From assembly GCF_000237925.1 (NCBI RefSeq), contig NC_031495.1, forward strand, positions 49,145,925-49,209,924: DNA of 64,000 nt, read 5' to 3'. The stretch comes from Schistosoma mansoni. Its lineage: Eukaryota > Platyhelminthes > Trematoda > Strigeidida > Schistosomatidae. The notes under the pieces were generated by a model. The model was not told where the DNA came from, searched no databases, and saw only the letters and a list, made by a program, of their open reading frames with translations. Of this stretch, positions 1 through 10,849 are shown in pieces; within the stretch, counting starts at the first letter, position 1, and every line of letters begins with the position of its first letter. Made by a program: the position numbers and the translations under genes.

Positions 1-503
1 CAAATTCTTTACAAATTTAGTCAGCAAACGTTATCGATTAGAGAAGACGTTGATCACGACAATCAACTTGCGGATTCCAGATTATTTGTGTGATAAGTAA
101 ACAAACTGGTGAAAGGAGTATTTCAGAAATACTCTCAGTAAAGTACAGTTTGGGATGAATTCTCATCTGGATACATGAAGTACGTATCATGAACTTTAAA
201 GATTTTGATTGCTTTACACGAAAATCACTGTTTATAGTTCAGTTTTGACCAAACAATCTAAGCTGTCTGCTTTCAACTAAAAAGAGAATGAGCCGAACAA
301 ATAAACAGTCTGTTGACTATTCCCGATTGATCCTGTCGGGACTCACCTAATTAATTTGAGTGCTTTTGAAATCCTTGCCAAATAACCATGAGTGTGTATA
401 GAAATAAAATTATCAAGTACGACATCACTAATGGTCAGTTGTGATTTGTAGTGAATAGCATTAGTATGGAAGCACTAGGATTTCACTAGAATTCCGGAGT
501 GTT

Positions 504-516
504 TTCTAGAGAGTTC
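504..516. promoter_or_regulatory. Probable heat-shock element 1 upstream of p40
   Basis: Alternating five-base units TTC-ta-GAG-ag-TTC are visible, two exact and one (GAG) one base off the GAA consensus. It lies about 205 bases upstream of the TATA box of the p40 gene. The heat-shock factor binding consensus is inverted nGAAn units. Function is inferred from the motif and from the gene being a small heat-shock protein. Confidence 0.55.
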
Positions 517-593
517 TAGTAAATAAGGTGTGATGTGTGTTGACACAGAGCAAACATATGCCGACGTAGACCAGACAGGACGAGAGAAATCTA

Positions 594-606
594 GAACTTT
601 CGAGAA
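594..606. promoter_or_regulatory. Heat-shock element 2 upstream of p40
   Basis: This is a perfect three-unit heat-shock element: GAA (594-596), two bases, TTC (599-601), two bases, GAA (604-606). It sits about 115 bases before the TATA box, a usual distance for heat-shock promoters. It is stronger than the element at 504-516, and the two probably act together. Confidence 0.7.
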
Positions 607-719
607 AATGTCCTTCAATCACCAATCAGATTTGGACTTGATTACACTGTAGAAATATTAGTGTTCTGATTGGTTGTTGCCTGTCTAGAGATTATTGGAT
701 AATCCCTCTCACCCACTAC

Positions 720-726
720 TATATAA
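720..726 (+). promoter_or_regulatory. TATA box of p40
   Basis: TATATAA lies 62 bases upstream of the p40 start codon. Transcription would then begin near 750, giving a 5' leader of about 40 bases without an intron. Confidence 0.6.
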
Positions 727-787
727 GTGAGTTAAACAGCCGACATTCAATTCATATTGCTGTTCTATTTCTGTTGTTGTGTTCAAT

Positions 788-2403
788 ATGTCTGGTGGGA
801 AACAACATAACGCAGTTAGTATTCCTGTGAATCGTGAGCAACGGTCATTTGAGAGACAGAGACGTGATCTGTTAACTGGCCTTGAACACGGGAGTGGTAC
901 TCATCGTGGCAACTTAATCGGACCATACACGGAAGACTGGCCGAGTACAGTGGACAGTTGGATCAACTCCTCGTGGAGGCGATGGGATGAAGAAATGCGA
1001 CGTTTGAGACGTGGAATGTTTGCACTATTAGTGAGTTTGGCTATTCAGTATTCAGGTGATCATTAATACATATGACTTTGTGAGATAATGTTTGTAATTT
1101 GTGTATATTAGAAATGCAATAATGCATTGTGTGAGGAGATTTTGCATTAAATTCAAGGAGAGATTTGATGATCTCTGTATGTACTTTGAATTTCAGCCAT
1201 TGGATACTTTCACCCACGGGATTCTGGAAAATCCATTCGCTTTAATGCACCAAATGGATCGTCATATCCAGGATATCCGAGAGAGAATGGGCTCAATGGA
1301 TGTGCCGTCGACCGGTTCAGTGAGTGACTTTTTGAAGGACGCCTACGAAGTAGGTGAGGATGGCAAGGTGAGTCCGTGTTGACAAGCAGGTAGGTTGTGT
1401 TTAGTGTTTTGTGCAATTGGTTTGAATATGACCATGGATTGACGAGTGTTATTATGGTTGTTGTTTATTGCGTAGGTACATTTCAAAGTACGATTCGATG
1501 CACAAGGTTTCGCTCCTCAGGACATCAATGTGACGTCGAGTGAGAACCGTGTGACGGTACACGCGAAGAAGGAGACGACGACCGATGGTGGGAAGTGTAG
1601 TCGGGAGTTCTGTCGTATGGTGCAGCTGCCGAAGAGTATTGATGATAGTCAACTGAAATGTCGCATGACAGATGTAAGTTACTGAGTTGACGACCGTGGT
1701 TGCTGGTGGTATTGTGTGTGCGTGTGTGTTGTATTTGCAGTTGTTCGCATTTCGAATCATGTTAGAATAGTTGGAGATTTGCTTTCAACCTTGTTCTGTG
1801 CGTTTGTTTGTTTGTTTCAGGATGGTGTTTTGATGTTGGAGGCTCCAGTGAAGGTTGATCAGAACCAGTCGTTGACGCTGAACGAGTCTGGTCAGGTGGC
1901 TGTTCGACCGAAATCGGACAATCAGATCAAGGCAGTTCCTGCATCACAAGCTCTTGTTGCGAAAGGTGAGAGGAGTTGTGATTGACTTAGATGTAACATG
2001 TGTGTGTGTTGATGGTGATCTGGTGGGTGTGTTATTCTCGTTTGTGTGTGTTGCATTTTCATCATAACATTTGTATGTTTTCCTATCCATTTCAGGTGTT
2101 CATGGTCTGTCGTATGTGGATGATGGTTCAGGTGGGAAGCGACTGCATGTTGAAGTTCCAGTGGACCCAGTGTACAAGCCTGAAGACTTGTGTGTGAATG
2201 TCGATTCGAATCGTGTTGTGGTTAGTGGACGTCATCATAAGCAGAAGAGTGGTCAATATGGAAAGTCGAGTTCATTTGCAGAGTTCAGTCAGTCGTATGC
2301 GATTCCAGAGACAGTTGATCCGTTATCTGTTTCTGCTCAGGTGGTCGGCAATACATTGGTATTGGAGGCGCCATTGGAGAAGCAACATGCAATTACTCAC
2401 TAG
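788..2403 (+). CDS. p40: Major egg antigen p40 (small heat-shock protein with two alpha-crystallin domains), five exons
   Basis: Exons are 788-1030, 1197-1367, 1476-1673, 1821-1965 and 2096-2403. Every intron (108-166 bases) is GT-AG with good donors (GTGAGT, GTAAGT), and the phases 0,0,0,1 join to 354 residues, the known p40 length. The start is the ATG at 788, preceded in frame only by GTG. The N-terminal region (about 1-138) has WPSTVDSW and the tryptophan/arginine-rich WRRWDEEMRR. The first alpha-crystallin domain is roughly residues 139-225 (starting VHFKVRFDAQGF) and the second roughly 262-347 (starting KRLHVEVPVDP), each ending in a beta-strand of the LxLEAP type. Family knowledge: p40 is an abundant egg-stage chaperone-like protein and an egg immunogen related to alpha-crystallins. 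The paired heat-shock elements upstream suggest heat induction. No breaks were seen. Confidence 0.95.
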
Positions 2404-2466
2404 AAGAGAATATGTTTTACTGAACTAATCGTTGCTTAATGTTACAATATTGATGTAATTTTTCCG

Positions 2467-2472
2467 AATAAA
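2467..2472 (+). terminator. Polyadenylation signal of p40
   Basis: AATAAA occurs 64 bases after the p40 stop codon, giving a short 3' untranslated region. Confidence 0.7.
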
Positions 2473-3459
2473 TATTTTTAAATTGCATTCGATTCCATGT
2501 TATTTATTTCGTGATCAGCGTACTGAGTTGACTTGTTGAACGTTTACTTCCTGGTGTACGGTTGGTAAGACGATAGTTTGGTTTTGATCTACATGTTGTT
2601 CCTGCGTTCAGATTCTGTGAAATTGATTTTCCATTGGAATCTTCGTGACTTCATGCTTGTTCATGTTGTGAGTGTAGAGTGGATGTGGAGTAATAGAAGA
2701 CGGTTGATGAGTATGTGAACATTCATTCAATGAGAGACATGTGCCCCTGATGCCTAACTTTCACCTACCTGGACGCACTATGTTTGAAATAGAAAACGGG
2801 AAATTAAACTGTGGTGTCAGTTGTTGATGTGATTATCTATGAGTCTGATTTGTGTCCATTTGTTGATTTCCTAAACGGAATTCTCGAGACAGCCTTCATC
2901 TAAAGTTGGAAACATTATCATGTTGTTCGAAACCAATCTAGTCACTCAGTGTGTTCGTCACATTTTAGTTGTAATACGTATAGACAGGTAACTCACTAAT
3001 CTTATGGATGGTGATCAACTAAGGCCGATCATACGACGCTGTTAAATCCTTGTGAGTCGCTCAATGTTTTTTTTCTTTCGGTGAAGATTTTTCAATGTTC
3101 TACTTTTTCATATTCTTTGATTTGCTATTAGTCCTTACCATCTCTTAACCACATATAATCTCTATATTTATCTTCATAGCAGTATGATGTATACTGGATG
3201 TATTTTTAACCCATTGTACAAATGCTGTAGCCATCTGATATACTTGTAACATGGAACTAGTAGAGACAGTGTATTCGAACTATGGGCTTTGATTTGATAA
3301 ATATTCATACTTACTACAAATATAAGGGAACCTAACATCATAAAAGGATGGATGGTGGCATTACTGACCAGCATACATGATGGTGGGGAGATAACTTCAA
3401 TCCACCCGCGTTTGTAATACAGAACATTTTGTTTAAATACGGCTCCTTATTGTCTAGTG

Positions 3460-3461
<2 letters not shown>
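2473..3461. other. Intergenic stretch, nothing recognised
   Basis: The sequence is AT-rich with short open frames only. No protein motif, RNA gene or repeat of the families found elsewhere in the window was recognised. Confidence 0.5.

Positions 3462-3513
<52 letters not shown>
3462..3513. repeat. (TA)n microsatellite
   Basis: About 50 bases of uninterrupted TA dinucleotides. Similar shorter runs are at 5149-5166 and 56044-56079. Confidence 0.95.
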
Positions 3514-3516
<3 letters not shown>

Positions 3517-4029
3517 TAACAGGGAAATAGACTATGTAGTCATACGTTAACTATTCCTCTATGAACATTGTCTGCTCTGCTTCTCATCCTTTCTTTTTCT
3601 TACACCCTTTTTCAGCCTCCTTGAGATACGCCATCGAAAACGGATATGGAAAGGGTGACTTCGTCTTGCACATTATTAAATTTTCAGATATTCCAGAGGG
3701 ATATAAAGTTGCGGTTTCTAGAAAGCCCCAACTTCACATGGATCTATTCTCGATCACCAGTTGCGTGTCGCAATGCAACCTTCATAAAGCGCGCCAGCTG
3801 TGACAATGACAATACGATTCTTACTAAAACCATCTACATTCATATTTTATAGAATATTAACCCAGCTGAGTAATTTACTACAGTGAAAATCGTAACTTTT
3901 GTAACAATTTGATCTTGCCTGTAAACTGGCATGTCTCATGTAGCAAACTGTTATTTGAGAATAAATTATTATTATTTGGGATTCGAAATCAAGTACCCAG
4001 GAATAACTAGTTCATGCATATACCACAGA

Positions 4030-4490
4030 ATTATAAATCAAAGGTTCGAAAATTGAGGTGCAGAAAACATTCACTGCGGCCAAACTGAATGGGTTTTCTA
4101 CAGTCATTCAATAATGAAAACCAGCAATGAAGATAGACTGCCTGAACTTGCCACATCCATGTGTGTTTATCAATCCAACTGTTCCTGTGGGACCAGTTAT
4201 ATAGGGGTACAATTCTGTAAGTCAGTCGTCGCATAGCGTAATACCATCCATCTTCGTTGAGAAACAAACAGTTAAGAGTTCTATTCTCGCTCACTTGGTG
4301 GACAAATGACGTCAGTCTGGCTTGATTAATGCTTATAAGGTCATTCACTATATTCTGTCAAATTTACCACATGGTTCACAAGTTCGTCTTTTGGATATTA
4401 CTGAAGCTATTGGAACCCATGTCCACAAACCTAATCTTTGTGTTCAAAAGCATTTTGTACATTCAGTGTCTCTGACTTGGTCATCGATAT
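4030..4490 (+). mobile_element. Penelope-like element fragment: GIY-YIG endonuclease domain, broken
   Basis: Read on the plus strand with frame changes and stops, the stretch gives SNCSCGTSYIGVQFCKS, then KSSILAHLVDKW, then a run like AYKVIHYILSNLP, then LCVQKHFVHSVSLTW. This is the order of the GIY-YIG domain and the conserved C-terminus of Penelope-like retroelements: cysteine-rich start, YIG, SSILAHL, and the closing LCVQKxFVxxLxLxW. Penelope-like elements encode a reverse transcriptase followed by this endonuclease. Only the endonuclease end is recognisable; the transcriptase part was not found upstream. The minus-strand open frame at 4348-4031 is its shadow. The fragment is clearly dead. 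Confidence 0.7.
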
Positions 4491-4710
4491 AAGAATGAGT
4501 TTTGTCTGAACATTTATTGACCTCGTTCATTCCAAAACATTCAAACAATCTTATTTTGTTTACTTTTTGCAATTTTACATATCCTCAATATGTCTGTTGG
4601 TTCTGAAATAGTTACTAAAATACTAACCTTTCATTAAAATAGTTTTTTTTTATTTCTTTCTAGATATTATGCAATGTAGCGACTATTGAATTCCTTTTTT
4701 CGAATAGGTA

Positions 4711-5042
4711 TGAAAATGCCACTGGTATTTCTAGTTTGAAAACACTTCAATCAGTAACACCTTCTATAATTGAATCGTACCCACACATTAAAATCAAAAG
4801 TCAGAAGCGAAGAGGTTCGAAAATCTATTTGATAGACTATCAATATATCGAGAAACGACTGATCTAACTGGCTAATGGTTACAGGAGAAGTTGAACACTG
4901 CGCTCCCACTTGTGATCTGATGCGAATGCATGAACGAGCACCTTCAGGTAGTTGAGTCTACTAAAATTAATGTGGTCATCATCCTATGCCGAACACTTAC
5001 AAAGCTATTTGTTTTGGGGATTCATTTACCGCTAAAAGTACT
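4711..5042 (+). repeat. Unclassified ~320-base dispersed repeat, copy 1
   Basis: It begins near GATGCCAC..GGTATTTCTAGTTTGA (here slightly altered) and ends near GGGGATTCATTTACC. It matches 20541-20865 closely over its whole length and 47090-47405, 53682-53980 and the complement of 45085-45418 more weakly. The 3' half, read in frame, resembles VVSIQCRTFTELFILGIHLP, so it may be a piece of a larger coding element. No known family was assigned. Confidence 0.75.
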
Positions 5043-5148
5043 TTAACTATTACAGTCCCCTTTCTTCTGATTACTCAGTATTATTTTACAACCACTTGGA
5101 CATTATATAATTATTATGTTATGCAACTATTCTAAGAGTATTATCTGA

Positions 5149-5195
5149 TTGTATATATATATATATACATACTACTTATATGTCAACATAAGTAG
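5149..5195. repeat. Short TA run and 8-base hairpin
   Basis: After a TA run, CTACTTAT (5172-5179) pairs with ATAAGTAG (5188-5195) around an eight-base loop. The hairpin plus its flank GCATACACCAC recurs in complement near 8513-8553, so it is probably the end of a repeat family. Confidence 0.5.
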
Positions 5196-5215
5196 CATAC
5201 ACCACGATGCCAGTG

Positions 5216-7024
5216 CAAGTATTCCTTTGTTTTAGTTTATTGTATGTTTTGAATGATTTTTACCAAGGTAAATAAAGAGAGTAAAATCACCGCCGTTCTA
5301 CTTTCACTCATGGCAGACATTATTTTTACAAAGTTCTGTCAAATTTCTTGTTTAAAAGATATTGTTTTCACAATATAGTTTTAAGAAGACAAGAACCAGG
5401 GTTTTGAACTAATATTATCTCTCGAAGTTTTTATAAACACATGTCTAATATATTCCGATGCTTATTTTTTTAAAGCCTCACAAAAGGTCATACGATGATA
5501 ATAAAGTCAGATACTTAAAACACAAGCATTCATAACTTCTCATCGATGTGTACACTCAGTTTAACATGAGTTAGGTCTCAGGATCTTTAAGTTTTTTTTC
5601 TCAGGGTATTATATGTTTAACCATCAGTCAGTAAACCAAAAACTTACTTAATCATCTATCGTCATCGGTTATACAATTTAAATTCCGACTAAATAGATTT
5701 CACAGATCATGGCTTAACGCTAGAGCTATGAGCACAACACTATTATTAATTTAGGTAGTTTTTCGTAGTCTGGGTGTAATATCTAGATAAATTTCATCAT
5801 GAACTAATATACTGTGAACAATAACTAGAATTTTAACAGATAGTAATGAACAAAATTTAATTAATAGTAGAAAAGTGAACCAGCTTTGTTAGGATAACTT
5901 TGTAATTTTATAACATCAAGTCTTCCTCTATTCTAAAGATACAATTTCATTGAGAGGGTATGCAAGGAAAAACGTGAGCATATGGCTTTGGAAGATAGAA
6001 TAACAAGAGAAAATATAAAGCAGCGACTTAGTATGCACAAGGTAGTTATTCAGTAATTCATAGTCTTTTAATAGATGAAAACAGATGTTTATATCTTAAG
6101 AATCAAAAACTACTTGTGAGTAGTCTAAAATCACCAGTCAGTTAACCGAACAATTTATAAATCGACCTTATTAGACACATAATGTTTACTTCATATGACG
6201 ATAGTCTGATAATACTATGGTAGTCATTACGTTAATAAGAAACTATTGGAAGATCGAAATACATAATTTTCCATTTAACCATGAGTAACAATTACTCTTG
6301 ACTTCATCAGTGGAAACTAATTATTTTCTAATTTATCTGTTGTATATAATGATAATGTCATCAGAGTTGAAGAATGGATTAGTCGTACACAGGAATGAAT
6401 CATGGTTACATTTATTACATCTGTATTCTCACTTAAGCCTATGAAAATGAAAAGTATTCTTATAATAAGATTAACTTTTTCATCGGAATACTAAGTACCA
6501 AGTTGATCCATCACATCTGATCTAATCTAGAATATGTATGGCTTATTTTCAATGTTCACTGACCAGTGCTACTAATTGGAATAAATGTTCATTTTTGTTT
6601 CGTTTATATTTTCGTATGGATCAACTAAGAGACATAATTCTGAGTTAGATACAATGACTACTTCATCTGACCAAGCAGTAAATATATCCTTAATCAATAT
6701 TAGATCGGCCATAAATTAAGACGTTTACATTTACCATACATTATAAGTAAAATATAAAGCCAAATGTGGAGAACTCTAACGGTGATGATAAATTTATGAC
6801 ACTACAAAAAAAATATCTTGTATATTAGTTTATTCAGTTTGACGAATGTATACAAAATAATGAAATGTATAATCAGTTGAACAAAGATAATCTGAAATAA
6901 AGCTTGAAAATTTAGTTGAATGATTATTCATCTGATATATATACAATAATTATTATTTCGACCACTCTATTTTATCTAAATTTCATTGAAATCACGAACC
7001 GACTTAAGTTAGACAACTATTGGG
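5216..7024. other. Intergenic stretch, nothing recognised
   Basis: The sequence is very AT-rich with no sustained open frame, no recognised domain and no member of the repeat families found elsewhere. Confidence 0.45.
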
Positions 7025-7029
7025 AGAAC

Positions 7030-7310
7030 TGAATTTCTGTCTCGTCCCAAAGTGAGACTCCTTAGGAGTGAGCATCCACAACCTTCGGTTTCGCGCTCTA
7101 ACGCTTAACCTCTAGAACACTGAAATGGGATTCCATGGTGTACAAGTCTAGCTCCAATCAATCCACGATATTACGCGACCGCCTTCCATTATCTTTGTTG
7201 AGTAACTGCGTCACACCCGACATAGTTCGGATTCACTGGTCACGGCTTCCCACTAGAATTCCGGAAATTTCGTCTCGAAACTAGTCACTAGTGAGCACAT
7301 GTAATTGTCA
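7030..7310 (-). mobile_element. Decayed copy of the tRNA-like/hammerhead element (family 2)
   Basis: On the minus strand the order matches the better copy at 62735-63235: the CACTAGTGACTGA-type start, TGGTTGAAGC-type middle, tRNA-like part and hammerhead. The hammerhead remnant reads CUAAGGA in place of CUGANGA, and GAGA in place of GAAA, so it cannot be active. It is the most diverged copy in the window and so probably an old insertion. Confidence 0.6.
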
Positions 7311-8840
7311 GCATGAGATTTCGGAGATTGTTTAAATATTTATTCCGATTATTAATCTCCCATATCCAACTAACTTATAAACTTATTCAAGCCAAAATTA
7401 TTCATTCCAATATTAATAATTTCATTTTGCCTTACCAATAATCTTAAATTCATATCCTGCTATTTTAAACGATGTACTTACTCTGAACTTGGTTATCCTT
7501 TCTAAACATGAATTTAGATGTATTACTGTAGGACCTAAGCTGAAGTTAGATTACTTCATGATTTCAAAGGAAATCAATAATCTTCACAACACCATATTAG
7601 CAAAAACAATATTATACGTTTATATATCTGTTTGTGATATGATGGGAACTTTCAAACAATTAATGGTAAATATTGATCATCGATATAACATAGTTTACTA
7701 AAAGAGGAACCCATGGATTTCAATCAAAATGTGGTTAATAGCTAGTTTCCTAAATGGACTGATTTATTTACCACCTAATCGTTCTTATGATCTTCTACTC
7801 AATTCCCATCGTTGTGTAATTTGTGATTGATTATCTAATCTGATTGTTGCTTACACGATTGTTCCTCTTATCCTACGTTATTTATACTTATCTTGATCGC
7901 TACCCTTTCGATGTCAACTAACCTAATATATTCACCTGAACATCTGAAAATCCTAGCTAACAGAATTACTCAAATCATAATTCTGAATTCATATCTCGTA
8001 TTTTCTTAACATTAAATTACTAATTTTCATTTTTGGTTCGGACTGATAACTATGGAACATGGTAAAAAAGGATTCTCTGTTCAGATATTTGTGTTTCCGT
8101 TTGTTAAGAGCTTGATCTGACTGTATGTAAAGATAATGACAACCAATTTCCATAAAAATGTATAGGAAAATAATTTTTGTTTAAGTCTATTAATAGAACA
8201 GTTGATTAATGACTGTGTGAAATAATAAATTGTCTAGCAGAAACTGTGAATTTTTATATGTTCAAGACATGACACTTATTCACATCATAACTTATATTAG
8301 TGGGAATCATGTAAAGACTACTGGTCAGAGGTTTTATGTTAGAAATCGATATTTGAAGAGTTCACTGATAAAGAAGATAAGTTTTTTTCTTCACTATATG
8401 GTAACTGGAGTACACCTTATAGTTTTATTTTCATTATTTTTTTCCAATTATCGCTCTTGACACACAGTTTTAGGTATTTTCTCCACTGAAAGTGCAACGT
8501 ATAAACTGACCCTGTGGTGTATGCTACTTACGTTGATAGACATAAGTAGTATGTAACACCGATCAAAAGAAGGTTGAGAAGAATGAACTGAAGAAAACAG
8601 GAAGGGGAATATAAAGAGATCGAGAATTGGGACGATGAAGGATGTGAAGGACAATTGATGGAAGATTCGCAAACGAAGTATTTAATATATGGTTTTCACA
8701 TTTTACGAAAGAACTCTGTAATTTTGTATTAAACAATAAATTGGTTGTTCCCACCTGTATATTTGTTTACTACAACCCATTATTGTATAAGTTATAAAAT
8801 TTTAACAGTAACTAATAAAATATCAAAAAAATCAGATTTG
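7311..8840. other. Intergenic stretch with one small hairpin
   Basis: No coding region is supported; open frames here are under 80 codons and of random composition. At 8524-8549, CTACTTA pairs with TAAGTAG, a relative of the hairpin at 5172-5195 in opposite orientation. Confidence 0.45.
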
Positions 8841-8844
8841 TCAC

Positions 8845-8850
8845 TTTATT
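8845..8850 (-). terminator. Possible polyadenylation signal for the TAM41 transcript
   Basis: AATAAA on the minus strand, 217 bases past the TAM41 stop codon. A closer variant, ATTAAA, is at 9016-9011. Which is used cannot be told from sequence. Confidence 0.35.
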
Positions 8851-9066
8851 TATCTGGTACATTATTGTTCCTAAAGGCACGAAAATTTCGAAAATAATCT
8901 GATTGACTAAAATGTTAGAAGATAACAGAAATTATTAGGAACGCAGTCATAGTAAACGAAATGTCATTCAAAAAAATCGCACACAAGAGGGAAATAGTAC
9001 TAAAAAAATATTTAATACTTAACATTCTGATATGAAGTAAGTAAAATTGAACAGTATAAATAACAA

Positions 9067-10182
9067 CTAGCTCCATTTAATTAATCCTAAACTAGCAAAC
9101 ATTTTATTAAGTTTTGCTAATGCATATTGTAAAGATCGTTTAGGTCCAGCGGAAAATAAACCTAAACGAGTTTGATGTAGACTAGACTTTTTGACTATAT
9201 TATATAAGGTATTTTGTAGTCGTTGATTTCTATCTGTATGAGATAAATTTGATAAAAATGTTCGAGCATCATTAGGATTATGATTTCGAATCTCTTGAAC
9301 AGAAAGTAAACATATATGATCGGGAATATTTTTCAGAAGTTGAAAGATATTTTCAGATTCATTGTTGCATGGCTTAAACCAATGCAATTCATTTTCACAG
9401 TGATTAGATTTTGAAAATGGTTTAAGAGAAAAACCGTATAGTTGGAGAGAATCCAAAGCATTATTATAAAGCGAGCGAAATTCAGATAATCGACTTTTAC
9501 CAGACACTAAGCGCCTTACTTTCTGTCTATCTTCACCGATAATCATTCGCCAATCTCCATTGTAAGATATTGAAGAAATTGTGTAGAATAAGTCATATTC
9601 ATTCAACGGGAAATTTTTTGGATAATTTTGTAAAATTGAGTAAGATACGGAGGCGAGTAGATTTTTATTTTGTGATGCACACAGTTTATCATCATAAACT
9701 TGAGGTGAAGAGAAATCAGACTCATTAGGAATCCATAATACAGGCTTTTGTAGGCGCCCAGCTAAGTAGAGATGTGACCAATCACACAAATCGGTGAGCA
9801 GACTATCCAATGAAACTACACCGTATTTAAACGACAGTTTGGTATTATCAAGTGGATCACTCCACTCAATAAATGGATTGTAATAAACTTTGGGACCGGG
9901 AATACGAGAATGAAAAGCCTCTAGGCTTGATGATTGGTACTTTTGGGCATAATTCCGAACTACAAAATTGTAGTGATTAGGGTTTTCAGAAATATTTTTC
10001 AGATGCCATTCCACAGGATTACGAACAATTATAACTAGATCAATAAGTGAATTACTTGATGTTCTGTCCTTCTGTGGAAAAACGACAGATCCATAAGCAA
10101 AAGAAGCTACATAGTTTGTTCGATCTGTGTTAAGAGTATCGATAAGACGTTTGAGTTTTCCAACCAGTCTACTGTTTGTCAT
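9067..10182 (-). CDS. TAMM41: TAM41-like mitochondrial phosphatidate cytidylyltransferase (CDP-diacylglycerol synthase)
   Basis: An intact intronless frame of 371 residues. Family marks are FAYGSVVFPQ (residues 28-37, nucleotide-binding GS), SLIDLVIIV with an acidic residue at 48, PVEWHLKN, GPKVYYNPF, KYGVVSLDSLL and DWSHLYLAGRLQKPV. Tam41 makes CDP-diacylglycerol from phosphatidate and CTP at the matrix face of the inner mitochondrial membrane, the first step to cardiolipin. The chosen start leaves about 29 residues before YGS, as in animal relatives. The ATG lies inside the end of the SDHAF1 frame: the two frames overlap 14 bases, TAM41 being +1. No classical matrix presequence is obvious in the first 20 residues, though they are basic (KLKRL). 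Confidence 0.93.
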   Translation of the reverse strand: MTNSRLVGKLKRLIDTLNTDRTNYVASFAYGSVVFPQKDRTSSNSLIDLVIIVRNPVEWHLKNISENPNHYNFVVRNYAQKYQSSSLEAFHSRIPGPKVYYNPFIEWSDPLDNTKLSFKYGVVSLDSLLTDLCDWSHLYLAGRLQKPVLWIPNESDFSSPQVYDDKLCASQNKNLLASVSYSILQNYPKNFPLNEYDLFYTISSISYNGDWRMIIGEDRQKVRRLVSGKSRLSEFRSLYNNALDSLQLYGFSLKPFSKSNHCENELHWFKPCNNESENIFQLLKNIPDHICLLSVQEIRNHNPNDARTFLSNLSHTDRNQRLQNTLYNIVKKSSLHQTRLGLFSAGPKRSLQYALAKLNKMFASLGLIKWS

Positions 10183-10489
10183 TATTCCTTTCGGAGACAG
10201 ATATTTTTCTAATGCTTACGACAGTTCCGGACTTAACATCTTCTAGGCGTCTCTGACCACGACGTAGTGCTGCCTCTATACCAAAAACATCAGTCTTTTT
10301 GTAGGCACTTGCTTGAGATCGGAACTCAGAACGGATAAAGTCTTTGAGTTGATCAGAGTTAGAACCGTTATTTACACTGCTGGTACTATTTTCTAACTTG
10401 GACTTGATCTGCAACAAATCAACAGTTCGTAGAAAATTTCGATACAAACGAATAACTTCTAGTTGAAGTCTGCTATGACCAGAATTCAT
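10169..10489 (-). CDS. SDHAF1: SDHAF1-like succinate dehydrogenase assembly factor (LYR-motif protein)
   Basis: A 106-residue intronless frame starting MNSGHSRLQLEVIRLYRNFLR. The LYR motif is at residues 15-17, preceded by SRLQxxV and followed by FLR as in SDHAF1. The second half has IRSEFRSQ, KTDVFGIEAALRRGQRRLE and SGTVVSI, which match the order RxEFRxxA, RxDVxxIExxxRRGxRxLxxxxSG of that family. SDHAF1 helps insert iron-sulfur clusters into the SdhB subunit in the mitochondrial matrix. About 25 residues between the LYR region and the RSEFR block (asparagine/serine-rich) are extra relative to the vertebrate protein. The frame ends 11 bases beyond the start codon of the TAM41 frame, so a shared transcript is likely. 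Confidence 0.9.
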   Translation of the reverse strand: MNSGHSRLQLEVIRLYRNFLRTVDLLQIKSKLENSTSSVNNGSNSDQLKDFIRSEFRSQASAYKKTDVFGIEAALRRGQRRLEDVKSGTVVSIRKISVSERNNDKQ

Positions 10490-10849
10490 AAAACTAAAAA
10501 AATAAAAGTGTATGGGTAAACGTATTAGATAATCTTAACTCCAACCTTGACATTAAGCAACATGAATTATGTAAATTATATTGTATATACTTTGTCACAA
10601 TGATGGTGTTAGATAACATTGAGTAAAGAGCTGTTGGAGAACAATAGAGTAAGCTGTCTGCTACCTTGTGGTGACAGATTTAACAGGAATGTAATAACAA
10701 ACTAATCAAAATGATGTCACACAACGACATATTTTAGGCATTACAAGCATTTTTAGGTACACTCAGTCAAGCACTTGAGGTTTCAAAATCATATGACAGT
10801 TCACCATAATCTCTGACTCGACTGGTAGTGTTTCAGTAAAAAGCCTTCA
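10490..10849. other. Upstream region of the SDHAF1/TAM41 pair
   Basis: The 5' flank is A-rich next to the start codon. No TATA box or upstream exon is convincing. Confidence 0.35.

Noticed and set aside
1210-1760. Minus-strand open frames opposite p40
   Set aside because: They are shadows of p40 exons 2 and 3.
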